Notes: generated by a model from the sequence alone, not told the origin. A stretch of DNA of 64,000 nucleotides from Labia minor (GCA_963082975.1 OY720345.1:8086491-8150490), one strand, 5' to 3'. Counted from the first letter of the stretch, positions 45,510 through 57,289 are shown. Numbers and translations: made by a program.

Positions 45510-46766
45510 ATCTTATTATGCTAGCTAAAATTGTTTGTTTGTATTATTGAGGACCCCAGTTCAATTCATTTTAATCAGATTGATGCAATGATGCAACATT
45601 TAATAATTGTAATAAATAATTAATTGTAGATTAATATTTTTTAAAGGGTCGAGCGACAGCTCGGTGTCCCAGGTATTAATATTACCAGCCAAACCCAATA
45701 ATAATGAATCATTTTTTTTAACTTAAGTACCGAGCCGAGGCTCGGGGTCCCGGTACTCCGTTTTTAAGTAAAATATTGCTCAATATGGCGGCAAGAGAAA
45801 GAGATGTACCAATTACTTGAGTTCTACAATATGTGACGATTTATTGAGTTGATGGCAAACAAAATTTGATCCCTCTTGATTTCTTCACAGTTATAATGTC
45901 ATATTTCATTCGCGCATTAGCGTAAGTACAGGGGTCCTGATCTACTAAAGTCTAGGGTTTGATGATACAACGTCATCGTAATTGCAAAAACAACTAGTTA
46001 AAATTTATAGTATTATGATGGCCATTTATAAAGTGATTGCCTAGGGCGCTCTGGACCTTTAATCCGCCTCTGATGAGAGTTATGTGAAAAAATAAGTCTT
46101 AATATTTCTATGGTAGGTGATGGCTACTATCGTCCCCCAATACCTTTCCCATGCTAAAAGAGCTAGTTTTCGAAATATAGAAAACGAGAACTGCGTCATA
46201 TCTCTCGGTTTTACCTTTTACAATAAAAACTCATATTTCATTTAAATTATGATTGTACTATATTAAAACATTTCATATAGGTTAAATAAGATTTATATCC
46301 GATCTATAATGATCTATTTTAAAATATATGGTATTCATATATACAGTGGCGCAACCAGGGGGGGTTGGGGTTTTAAGCGAAAAAAAATTAAAATTACTGT
46401 ATATTATGTACTATATTACAAATAGAAAAGAAAAAATATAATCCTTTTTATTTGAAAAAAAAATTCTTAAAGTATAACTTAGTGTATAATAAGTTGATTT
46501 TATTTTAAAAACATTTTAACAAAAATAAAAATTGCTTATTTTTTCGTACAGAATTTAATATAAGAAATATACAAATTATTTTATTATTTCTCCTAAATCA
46601 TAAAAAACAAAAGACTTAATATAAGATTACCAGATGATTGTGAAATTTTCCAATTTGACTATTATTTAAATATAAAATAAATAAAAATATTACTCAAATT
46701 CTAAATATTTTTTATTATTAATACATTAATTGTTTCATGAAAATTATGAAGCGAAGACTAATTTTT

Positions 46767-47390
46767 ACCGACCGACGATAGTAAGGGAGGTATTGTTTTC
46801 ACACCAAATTTCACATGTGGAGATTTTTACATATCTCCACGAATCATGCATTTTCTTAACAAAAAAAAAGTATTTTTAGCAATATGTCTGTCGTCCGTCC
46901 GTCCGTCCGTATAGATATGTACAGCCTGAACGGCTGAACGGATTTTGATGAAATTTGGTATATTTACTTAATGCATCAGTGGGATGAATTGATCAACTTT
47001 TGGTGCAAGTCCGGAAACAGGAAGTGGTAGTATTAGCGATCGACGATAGGAAGGGAAGGGTTATTTTCATACCAAATTTCACATGAGGAGATTTTTTTAC
47101 ATATCATCACGAATCATTCACTTTGCATTGGTTTTATACTCGAGAAAAATCATCTTTATTAGTTTTTTCTTAATTAAAATTATATGACGTCATCCAGCAA
47201 TTCATGACGTCACAGCCTGGTCTTACATATATATTATAAATAAAATTAAATTAAAAATATTTATGTTATATCCATATCTGTTTTTTATTACATAAATAGA
47301 TATATTAAAATTATTTGATATTGTTTCTGTAGCTGGAAATTAATTTATTTCAAACTATCGGTCGGTTCGGACCTGGCCACAGGTCAACTT
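46767..47390 (+). repeat. Family B element (DINE-1-like)
   Basis: It starts ACCGACCGACGATAGTAAGG and has the GTCCGTCC microsatellite (46888-46910) and GATGAAATTTGGTATATTTA. The set-back repeat (ATCGGTCGGT, one base changed) is followed by the perfect 3' stem-loop GACCTG-GCCA-CAGGTC and AACTT. Confidence 0.85.
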
Positions 47391-47829
47391 ATTTCAAAAT
47401 GGAAACGGGTGATTTTTACCCATTTTTAAAGGAAAAAAATCCATAAAAGTCAAAAATCCCTAAAAACAAAATTTTTTATTTTTGTATTAATTTTAATTGT
47501 GATTAATAAAATTAAATCACAAGGTGAGCATGACACCCAGTTGCCTGAGACACGACCTCCCAAAGAGGTAATCGGGCCTGAACCGAATGTAGGGAAAAAT
47601 AGGTCAAAAAATACATACTGATACATACATAGGGCCCACACACGTGATTTTTCCAAAAAATAGGGGTGTCAAATTCGTATGTAAAATAAAGGTAATATAT
47701 TCAAATTTCGTTTATTAGCATACGTTTTAATAGCTTAATGATTCCAAATACAAAATATACCATTTGCACCGTATATTTCACCAGAGAATATACAACGCAA
47801 TTTGTGAAATTTACTATCATCAGAGGTTA

Positions 47830-49085
47830 ACTTTTTTCATTTTGCTCAATGCATTTATAGAAACATCAAGTCAATGCCAGAAGTTTTGAAGCTCTATAAT
47901 GATATAAATAATCCTGACAACTCCACTCATTTACGAACTCTTGCAGCTTTGGCTTTGGTACCACCATCAAAAGTTATTGTAGCCTACCAAGCATTAGCTG
48001 GACGACCAACAGGGCCAAACTTCGCCATCTTTTTTCTTATTTCGAGCGCACTTGGCTAGGTGAACAATTTTTGGCTGGCTTTTATGACCCCGAATTCGAC
48101 ATTGGAACATTGGAACATCTACGATACCACTTTGATGGGTTTGCCTCGAACAAACAATGCATTGGAAGGTTACAACAATGCTCTTCGTTCACGCTTAGGA
48201 GGTTACAAGACATCAGTATGGGACCTGATTAGGGCTTACAATACCGGGATCTCGGGATCCCGAATACCGGGATCCCGGACGATTTTTGTCCGGTATTAAA
48301 AACCGGTATTTATGTAAAAATACCGGTATTTTGGTATTACGAATTTACAAAATGTGTATGATTTTTTAATGACAATAGTGCCGACAAGTGTAGAATCAGA
48401 AAGAGCTTTTTCGGCCGCTGGTTATATTTGTACGAAAATTCGGTCCTCGCTTGATGATGAAACGCTTGATTCGTTGTGTTTTTTAAGAGCAAACTTTAAT
48501 AAACAAAACGCAAGTTATTAATATTAAATACTTTCAATTTATATTTTTTACTTCTTTAATTATATTTAATTCTTTAATTATATAATACCATACGAGCCTA
48601 TTATATGTAAAATTATATGTAACAGAATTTAATATTTACTTTATTTTACTTGCACGTTTTTTTGTATCTATCTACTCCTACTCTCTCTATATAATAAAAT
48701 AAATAATATCTACTCATTTCAGAACAATATTTATTGGATTTAATATATTATTTGTTAAAAAGTCAAAACTGAGGTAAGTAGAAATATAGCTAGTAAATTT
48801 ATTATTAATAATACCGGTATTAATACCGGTATCGCGGTATTTCAAATTTCAAATACCAAATACGGGTATTCAGATTTTAGTTCGGTATTGTAAGCCCTAG
48901 ACCTGATTAAGCAAATCCATATTGAGCATAAACTTATCTCTTTGGAAATCTGTCGTGAAGTTCGTGGTAAGAAGCCTGATCCACCAAGGAAACGATTCAG
49001 CGACTCGCATGATGAGCTTCTGACCATAATGAAGGCAAACCATGAAAAATGGGACGCTAAAAAAACAGATGGAACAGAGGGATGA
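47830..49085 (+). pseudogene. MULE transposase C-terminal relic, split by a hAT
   Basis: Pieces in changing frames read MPEVLKLYNDINNP, RTLAALALVPPSKVIVAYQA, YFERTWLGEQF, LPRTNNALEGYNNALRS and KTSVWDLI. After the nested element at 48230-48899 the reading resumes with LIKQIHIEHKLISLEI. The motifs FE.TW(L/I)G and RTNNA(V/L)EG(Y/F)(H/N) are typical of the C-terminal part of Mutator-like (MULE, Phantom/FLYWCH-type) transposases. Two frameshifts and loss of the catalytic N-terminal half show it is dead. Confidence 0.8.
48222..48907 (+). mobile_element. Nested 670-bp hAT deletion derivative
   Basis: The element spans 48230-48899. GACCTGAT is duplicated at both sides (48222-48229, 48900-48907). The ends are TAGGGCTTACAATACCG and the mirrored CGGTATTGTAAGCCCTA, with extra CCGGTATT repeats inside each end. 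A scrap of its own transposase C-terminus survives (48340-48521): VPTSVESERAFSAAGYI and KIRSSLDDETLDSL. So it is an internally deleted autonomous copy, inserted into the MULE relic. Confidence 0.93.
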
Positions 49086-49272
49086 CACCAAGCATGATGT
49101 ATATCTACCTCATTTAAGTCTCTTCGGCTATTCATTATTAAATAAGTAAAAAAAAAATTAGGGAAATTTTTTATTTAGGGATATTTTATTTAGGGATTTT
49201 TATATGATTTCTTTCAAAATATCCTGCCACTACGGGCGGACGAAAAGCTTTCGAAATCTTAAAGTAATTTTT

Positions 49273-50570
49273 GAAGTGAAACTTCTTTAGCGGCGTCCTG
49301 ACATTTGGTTGAGAATGGAGAGTGAATTGAAAAATTGAGATTTCGTAACGCAAGCGAGAAAAAAGATATAGGTATAACGAGTGAGAATGAGAAAGAGAGC
49401 TATAAAGTCCATGACGCGCATGCGCGCGAGTACCTTGACGCGCGAGTACGTTGAGGCCACTTTAAATTAGGCATCAACAAGAAAGGCCGCATAAGCTGAT
49501 TGACCTAAGAAAGTGACTTTTGTGAAATTATTGATAATATCCTTGATCCGTTAATATGTAAGTATATTCAAATTTAAAATATTATCAAAAATAATATTTC
49601 TCAGCCTCTACTGGGTCAATGAATTAAAAATCGTGATTCATCACAGATAACTATAACGCATTTTACGCATCAGTACGTGAGAGAGGCATATTACTTCTGA
49701 GCTATCGATAAATATTTCTATCTATCGCTGCTATACATGTAAGTCATATATAAAAATTGATATTTATATATATATATATATATCGTGAAATAATTAAAAT
49801 TCTCAAGTCAAATATACAGCGTGCACGCATACCGACGCATGTAATTGTGTGTGTGAACATGGTCGGCGATTCACACGCCAACACATACAGTTATGTGCGT
49901 CGATGACCATTCACGTTATTTATCCGAATCTCAACATTACTTTAACACTACTAAATCAATTTAAAATTATTATTGCATTTAAAACTGCTTTTCTCTACTC
50001 CACAGATTTCACTATGCCGAAAAAAAATAACGACCAAAATTTAGACGATATTATTTATTTCATACACCGTTCACTACTGGTTTATAGCCACACAGGTGCT
50101 AATGCACTTGAACGAGGCGAAGATAAAATCCCTCTAATTCTCGGGGGAGATTTTAATGTAAATTTTGGATCTGATGATTCGTTGCCGTTGATCAACTTTC
50201 TTCGAGAAACATTTGGTCTGCTTATAAATAACGATCCCAAGGAATCAACAACAAAATCTGGAACTACAATAGATGCTGTTTTTACACGTTATATAGAAAA
50301 TATCGAATCACGAACATATATATCTTATTTTAGTTATCACAAGCCATTAATATCAGTATTACCAATTGAAGCACCAACCGACAATAGTACAGGCAATGTA
50401 GATATGATGATAGAGTAGATAATAATAATAATAAAGCGAATATTTGTTACGAAAATTTTATACTGTTATATGTCTTTCGAAATGATCCCTTTCTTTTTCT
50501 CTATTTCTCTCTCACTCACACTCTCAACTAAAATTTCTCTTATTCTCTAGATTCTAAGAAGTTTCACTTC
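49273..50570 (+). mobile_element. Helentron-type remnant with inverted self-palindromic ends
   Basis: GAAGTGAAACTTCTT at 49273 recurs inverted (AAGAAGTTTCACTTC, ending 50570); the word is itself a hairpin, GAAGT-GAA-ACTTC. Between them lies an endonuclease-like frame ending at 50418. I infer a deleted Helentron because that domain is fused to Helentron helicases in insects; no Rep or helicase motif remains. The patch 49400-49460, with repeated GCGCGAGTAC, is GC-richer. Confidence 0.45.
50020..50418 (+). pseudogene. Endonuclease/exonuclease/phosphatase-domain fragment
   Basis: The open frame 49849-50418 has a recognisable part from about residue 95: IPLILGGDFNVNFGSDD, LPLINFLRETFGL, STTKSGTTIDAVFTRY and YFSYHKPLISVL. 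GDFN and the (S/Y)xH near the end are metal and catalytic motifs of the EEP fold. This sub-type (GDFNVNF ... STTxxGTTIDAVF) is the C-terminal endonuclease of Helentron Rep-helicases. The protein upstream of IPLILGG does not match and probably is not coding. Confidence 0.65.
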
Positions 50571-51967
50571 CGCCACGTGTACGATGCTGCACATTTTGCT
50601 TTTTTTTATAAATAACTCCTTTATTATTAAGTTGAGGAAAAAATGTATATATAATGCAACTTTTAGTAAATTCGATTCCCTATAAATTTAATACGATGTA
50701 TAATTCTCATAAAAATCGGTATTTATTGAGAAAATCAATAAAATGTGCATTGACACCTCTTTAAACTACCCTTACTTATGGTCCGATCTTGTCCAAAAAC
50801 AATCCAATCCCCGCCCATCATTCCCAAAAAAAAAAACATCTAAATATCAAATTTTAAGACAATATCTCATTTTGTTTAGACGTAATCTCGGTAACGAACG
50901 GCCGGCCGGCCGATTCAAAAATTTTTTTTTGCAGTTTTGGATTCAGAACTGTCTGAAAAGTGGAAATCTCGAAAATCTCGGAGCAAAGATTTTCAAAATT
51001 TTTCGATCATTGTATAAGCTATCCTCATTCCATGAGGAAAGCCAAAATGATTTACTTATAGCTGGAAAAAAATATTTTCTTTCTAAAACTGTGAATACAA
51101 GTAAATAAAATACAAAATTAAATTTTTTTGCCAGATTTTGTAAAATCAGTGTTTCATTTACAAAACTTTTTTAAATATTTAATATAAAAAAAAATCTTAA
51201 TGAAAATTTGTCTTTGAGAGAGCCCGGGACCCGCCATAGGAAGGTGGAGCGGCTAGTCAACCCCCCCCCCCCAGGATCAAATCCTGGTTGCGCCACTGAT
51301 ATATACACTCATTACATTTTGAAAGATAACTATGCCATCGGAGGATAAAGCCAGGTCAACTTGATGCCAGTCCAAAGACCGCATACAATAAATATAAACA
51401 GTAAATGTAATATAAAAATAATTATCTTAAATACAGAATATCAGTTTTTAATATCTTTTTATTTTACAGTTGGGCTGTTCAAATTCACACTGACAGTCCA
51501 TTTTGTGAGAAAATTTTTGGAATCGGTTCCTTTAAACGTGTATGTCCGATGAGAACTTTAATGAATCAAGATCATTTTAATCATATATCAATTATTGATA
51601 TTAAAGGGGAAATCACTGTTTCTTTGAATATTTTTAATAATAATATTATTTAATATTTGAAGAATTTGCTTCTAAAAAATCTAAGCTAAGGTAATTTTGG
51701 ATTATACAGTGACAGAAAAAAAGGGTCTAGTCACAAGTCTTCTCAAAAGCATTAATATATGAATCCAAATTAAAGAAATTAATTTTTAATACTATAAAAA
51801 CGTAAAACCATCAATCATTTAAAATTAAATTCGTATTAACGATTAATTTCTTTAATTTTGATTCACATATAAGGATTTTATAATTTTATTAAATTAAAAA
51901 CAAAGATTCAATCATAAAATTTTAATTTATTTCAAAACTAATCACATATTAAATTTATAATTTTCTT
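50571..51967. other. AT-rich flank without genes
   Basis: An open frame at 50743-51108 has no recognised domain. GGCCGGCCGGCCG at 50901 and the C14-type run near 51261 stand out. Right of 51307 is ordinary AT-rich DNA up to the zinc-finger gene stop. Confidence 0.4.
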
Positions 51968-53245
51968 TTAATAATTTTCTAAATACTCGCGTATTGTTCC
52001 TGTATGTATATCATAAATTTTATTCTTATGTATAAACTCATTACAATGTTTTTGAATATATTCCTTATTATATGGTATTACAAATAAACATATATCACAT
52101 AAAACATGATTGTCATGGATTTGTTGAAATCCGATTTCATCAAATTCATAATTAGCATTTTTAATAATATTTTTTGTTGTTAATTGATTTTGGTGTTTTT
52201 TACCTTCTAAATGTTCATAGATATTTGTATTCATGTTTGAAATATATATCTTACATATATAACAATATATAAAATTATTAGAAGATAAACGTAATATAAT
52301 AGAAATATCATGTAAATTATAATTAACTGTATTTAATGATTTTTTTATTATATCAATTTGATATTCTTCAGTTAAAATTTTACTATACTTTTTTTCATTT
52401 TTTAAATGTGTTTTGGATTTAATATGTTGATTAATATTAAAAGGAGTATTTGTTAATTTAACTAAACAAACATTACAAAATGTTACATGGTTATTGGGTT
52501 TGTATTGTTTGCAATCATTTATTTCGAGTAAATGTTCATTTTTATTAGTAGTAGTAATAGTATTAATATTATTATTATTAGTATTATTATGTGAATTATG
52601 ATTAGGATTATTTAAATGATTTTCTAATTCTTTTAGATTAGCAATGTTGATGTGGCATTTAGAACATGAAAGAATAAATTTTTTTAGTGAAAAATATTGC
52701 TGTTCTTTTATAGGAAGATTTTGTATAAATTTTTTCTTCAAATTTTTTTGATGAGATTTACCATATAAATGCATATCAATATATGGATTTTTTGATGGTG
52801 TTTCAACTTTACATATTAAGCAACTTGCTGTATTTGAATCAAAATTTACATATCGTAATTTATTGTCATTAAAATTTTCTTCTAGTGAAATTAAAAAATC
52901 ATTTTCATCTTTACAAGAAATTATATGATTTTTTGCGTGTTTTTTATCCACTATTATATTTTCTTTAACTTGATTTTGTTTATCAAAAGGAATTGATTTT
53001 GAATTTTCAGAAATATTAAAATTATTTAATTCAATATGTTCTAAATTTACAAAATCACAAAGACTGTGTAAATTATTTAAAATAGGATAATTTAAAAAAT
53101 GATCCCATTTTTTTTTAAAATTGTTTAAACTTTGAACAATTAATTTTCTATTTTTTTCTGATATTTCGGGTAAAAAATCAATTGAAGATTCAAGAAATAA
53201 GAGTTTCATTTGTAATTCTGCTTCTTTATCATCTTGTTTAGACAT
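51968..53245 (-). CDS. Five-finger U1/matrin-type zinc-finger protein
   Basis: A single 425-residue frame. Five fingers share the spacing C-X2-C-X12-13-H-X5-H: Cys142/145-His159/165, Cys194/197-His210/216, Cys257/260-His274/280, Cys328/331-His345/351 and Cys383/386-His400/406. H-X5-H with wide inter-finger linkers is typical of U1-C/matrin/JAZ-type fingers that bind double-stranded RNA or RNA-protein complexes. An asparagine/threonine-rich linker (217-240) separates fingers 2 and 3. The start codon directly follows a pyrimidine tract and AG (ATTTCAG|ATG), so a 5'-leader intron is likely. The protein is lysine- and asparagine-rich, as the AT-rich genome predicts. I do not recognise a named ortholog. 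Confidence 0.8.
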   Translation of the reverse strand: MSKQDDKEAELQMKLLFLESSIDFLPEISEKNRKLIVQSLNNFKKKWDHFLNYPILNNLHSLCDFVNLEHIELNNFNISENSKSIPFDKQNQVKENIIVDKKHAKNHIISCKDENDFLISLEENFNDNKLRYVNFDSNTASCLICKVETPSKNPYIDMHLYGKSHQKNLKKKFIQNLPIKEQQYFSLKKFILSCSKCHINIANLKELENHLNNPNHNSHNNTNNNNINTITTTNKNEHLLEINDCKQYKPNNHVTFCNVCLVKLTNTPFNINQHIKSKTHLKNEKKYSKILTEEYQIDIIKKSLNTVNYNLHDISIILRLSSNNFIYCYICKIYISNMNTNIYEHLEGKKHQNQLTTKNIIKNANYEFDEIGFQQIHDNHVLCDICLFVIPYNKEYIQKHCNEFIHKNKIYDIHTGTIREYLENY

Positions 53246-56200
53246 CTGAAATTAGGTATAAATTCAATAAAGTTAAATGGATTGATAAATTATGTATTGT
53301 AACATTTCTTATTTATTATAAGTATAGATTATTCAGTGATATGAATAAGATCCTATTGTCTGTTTAGATAACATTCTCGTAATTATTTAGATTGTTTATT
53401 TGTACATCCTAGTTTGATTATGATTTTGTTCTTAACAGAAAGTAATTTGTTTTAATCCTAATACTAAATTATAATTCTCAATGTTTAATTGTGAATTAAA
53501 TTATATAACTTTAATAATAATCTAGATTGTTAAGAAAGAAAAAATTTTCTTTATTCTTACCTTATCAGAATACGATATTATGTAAATAAACGTAATAATA
53601 AAATAAATACAAATAAAAAAATAAACAGATTATTAAATTAATTAAAGTTTGAAAAATATCTGAAAAAAACTAAAAATTTGATAGGATTAGAAGAAATAAT
53701 AAATAATAATAATTTGTTCTTATATACGAATAAACGTGATTTTTAATTCGAGGATTATATATATATATTTTGTAACTGTGTATTTTTCAAAATGCTTACA
53801 GTTAGAAATCTTAAACAGGAACAGATAGTCTGAGCAAGTCTGAGTTTTTGAACTTTCCTGAGATAAACATAAAATTGATAAAAGTGCATAAAAGTCACGG
53901 TAGAAGTTAGCTACGAAAATATAAAGGACAGGGTGAAGGCGAATAATATATATTTTCGTTGCTAACTTCAAGCAAGTCCTTATGTTTATTTCAGAAAATT
54001 AATTTAAAAAATAATTATTTAATAAAGAACAAACAATTTAGTTAATAAGAAAATTGATAGATTATTTATAGGGATGGTCTGTGATTATTTAGATACATCT
54101 CTCTTTGTCCTTTATCGATACGCTTTCAATGTCCCATGGAGGCAAAATTGAAAATTTAATATCTGTTGAACAGGTATCTTTTATATAGAAATAAAAAAAA
54201 AATAGAAAATATGCCATATGAATCTGAATTAAAACAAATAATACAGATAAGGCATCACATTGAATCATTCCTGAAGTTTTTTAAATTTAAAAATTCTTAA
54301 AAATAGATAACTATGTATATACATAAAAAATATAAGAAATTTATTTTATTTTTGTGAAAATTTGGGGGAAAAAACACATTGTGACTTTTGAATTTTACAG
54401 TTATAAATAATAAATTATTTCGGTAGTTATGTTATTATTATAAACATAATTCGGACTGATAAAATAAAAATTAAGAGATTAAAAAGCAGTTCGATCCTGT
54501 TCACCAATAATTAAAAACATTTTCTTTTGGAGTAAATGAACGTTTAATGTGATCGTAGTAGAAGATAGGATCAAATAACAAAAAGATCAGGATGTTCAAA
54601 GATGAATGCTGTCGATGAAATGATTAGCAATGTTCATAATCTCGTTTTAAAAGATGGACTATTAATGTTGTGTGTGATAGATGAAATTAATGCAACATCT
54701 AAAGGTGTTGCTTATATCTTACAAGATGTGCATCATCGGCAGATGTTTGTTGAGTTTTTTTAAATGGATTCAAATATTAGTTATGACAAGATTTGAGGGA
54801 ACATTTTTGATTTAATAAAGTTAAAAAATTATTTTATAATTTTTATCTTCATGATATTAGAAAATAAAGAAAATTTGAAATCATATATTTTTCTATATTT
54901 AAAGATTACAATTTTTTTTAATACATAATATAAACGATTTATAGAATACAATTTATAATTATCTTAAAATCAACATCTTTTTAGATTAAATAAGGGTTTA
55001 TTTTTAATATTAAGATTGTCAAAAGTTCAAATATATTTTTTTAATAAATATATATATTCATATAACAAATGTGTGCTTAAAAATGAAAAAAATAAATTTC
55101 ATTTTACATTGTATTTGGGAACTTAGAACATGAAATATTATTTAATTTAAATTTTAACTTTAATACTTTCATTATATCAATAAATATTTGATAACAAATA
55201 TTATAAAATTGTTGTAAATATCAAATGCATTAATTTTTCAGTCGGGCATTTGTTATAATTTCAAAATCACTTAATTTTTGTAAAGGCACTTTTTATTTTA
55301 TATCACTTAATATATATATATAATATATTTATTATAATACAAAAATTTATATATTTCGTTAAATATAATATAAATATATAATTAGTTGTATAATAATAAA
55401 TAATTTCTAAGTTGATAACATAATAAATATTAGATTTAATCCCATGCTTAGCATAATTACAATATACATTGAATTTTTCAAATAAAATATATATAATTAG
55501 ATTGTTTTAAAAGTTTAAATGACTATTCTCTTATTTTTATAAACAAAATAATCGAAGGCATAATCATTTAAATTAATAATTATTTTTCACAAGAATAAAG
55601 TCTAAATATATATATTTCTTTTAAATCTAAAACACAATAGAACAATCAACAAAATTAACATTATATATATGTATATATATATATAACGCACACATTAATG
55701 AATCGAAAGAGTAAGCAATATTATTTATTCATCAATTATAAATATTTTTAATGGAAGTTTTGTGATATTATGAAGTATTATTAATATAATAATTAATTAA
55801 TTATATAATAGTATATTTTATTTTAATATTTAAAATAGAATCGTTAAAGGGCTTTGGCTACTGTGAATTTCTACATCATGATAAAATTGAAATTTTATAA
55901 AGTTACTTTGTTAACCTTCTTGAGTTATTATTAAATTGAAATAATAATTAGTGAACTCTTTTATCGCTATCTCCTTATTCTTTCCAATCAACATTCTCTC
56001 TCTCTCATGTTCCTCTTTATAATACTATACAATATTATTTTATAATTATTTAAAAATCCCTTCATTTACTTTTTGATTCAGTGTTCATAATTAAAATTAG
56101 ACTTATAAAATCTTATAAAAATTATTCTTAATAATATTATTTTATTAAATTACTCAAATATTATATGATATAATATGGAATACAGAAATTGATTTTTGGT

Positions 56201-57289
56201 TTTTGAATTAATAGATCAATTTGACTTGTAAAGAGGATGTAATCTATTTTAAACTTTTATAAATAATACTATATATATTTTTTTCAACAACATTCTATCA
56301 GAGCCAATATCTTTTTTTTAATTATTTTAAGTTTATAAACATTAATCTATAAGACACATTTTCAATTGTATAACAACTTTGCTCTATATAAAAAGGTTTA
56401 TAAGAATATGTTATTTTTATTTAACGAAAATATAATGAAGTAATTTGGAATGTAAATTCCACACTATAACAATTCAAATTTATCAACAGTTAATCATTTA
56501 ATCTTAATAAAATTGTATTAAAAATAACAATAATAATTAAAGATTAATAAATAAAAGAATTTAAATTTTTTATATAATGATTTGATTTTTTTATTTAATT
56601 AAAATAAAATTGTTCAATTTTTATTTCCCAACAATTTATAAATTTTAAATTGTGTATTTTAAAATAAATATACTTCATAAAGGGTATTCATTTTATCAAA
56701 AATGGATCTTTATTATATTGAATATAATACAAAAAAATATCTTTTAAAACCCAATTGAGATAAATCAAATTAGAATTGAAAATATTAATATTTATTTAAA
56801 AAATAGATTGAATTTTGTAAATTATTCACTCATATAAAAATATAAAGATGTATTGATTCTCTTTCTGACATTTCCTGATTTTTTTCACAATAATAATCAT
56901 ATATATATATATTATTATGATCGATATTATTAATTTTATTAACAAAAGACATTAATACTGTTTTTTAAATATCTATTTTATATGTACTATAATAATATGA
57001 TACCAACCATCTCGATTAAAGTTGATTTTAAATATATATACACATATATATATATATGTGTGTGTATATATATATATTTAATATGATTATGAATTTACCA
57101 ATAATTTTATATTTTAATAGTATAAATTTGTAAAGATGTAATTTCAAAATTGATAAAAATATTCGGAAGACTTTTAAAACATAAAAGTTAGGTGGTATAG
57201 CAATTTTTTTTTTTGGAATGAATTAATTATACTTATAATAATTTTGGCACTTGTGTATAGAAATTAATCTTCTTATAAATATATATTAG
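53246..57289. other. 4-kb AT-rich intergenic region
   Basis: It includes the promoter of the zinc-finger gene on the left and the 3' end of GIT on the right. The mariner scrap at 54590-54760 is the only coding trace. A symmetrical ATATAC...GTGTGTGTATAT microsatellite lies near 57037-57080. I see nothing else. Confidence 0.5.
54590..54760 (+). pseudogene. mariner transposase N-terminal scrap
   Basis: The reading DEMISNVHNLVLKDGLLMLC then DEINATSKGVAYILQDVHH matches the second helix-turn-helix of mariner transposases (VHxLVLxDRRLxxxEIAxAxGIS.GxVxxIL). It ends in a stop soon after. No terminal repeats were found. It is a different lineage from the copies at 1.6 and 15.4 kb. Confidence 0.7.

Larger units (their letters stand above)
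41975..46080 (+). mobile_element. hAT element of the ZMYM1/TTF-finger type, decayed
   Basis: The element spans 41983-46072. ATGAGAGT is duplicated exactly at both sides (41975-41982, 46073-46080). The ends are CAGAGGGTGATTATCCGTAA and, inverted, CAGAGGCGGATTAAAGGTCC. CCTAGGGGCG and its mirror CGCCCTAGG lie a little inside. It carries a broken transposase N-terminal half (42411-43309) and a 2.2-kb stretch of later insertions (43320-45509). Confidence 0.9.
46344..51298. mobile_element. 4.95-kb segment with hAT-type inverted ends
   Basis: CAGTGGCGCAACCAGG at 46344 is perfectly mirrored by CCTGGTTGCGCCACTG ending at 51298, each with a G or C run just inside. The flanks both show ATATATAC (46337-46344 and 51299-51306), an 8-bp duplication that shares the first C of the left end. 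No transposase of its own is recognised; it is filled with a family B copy, a MULE relic with a nested hAT, and a Helentron-type endonuclease fragment. Confidence 0.75.

Noticed and set aside
50743-51108. 121-codon frame in the transposon flank
   Set aside because: No recognisable motif, no splice or start context, and it overlaps GC tracts typical of repeat ends.
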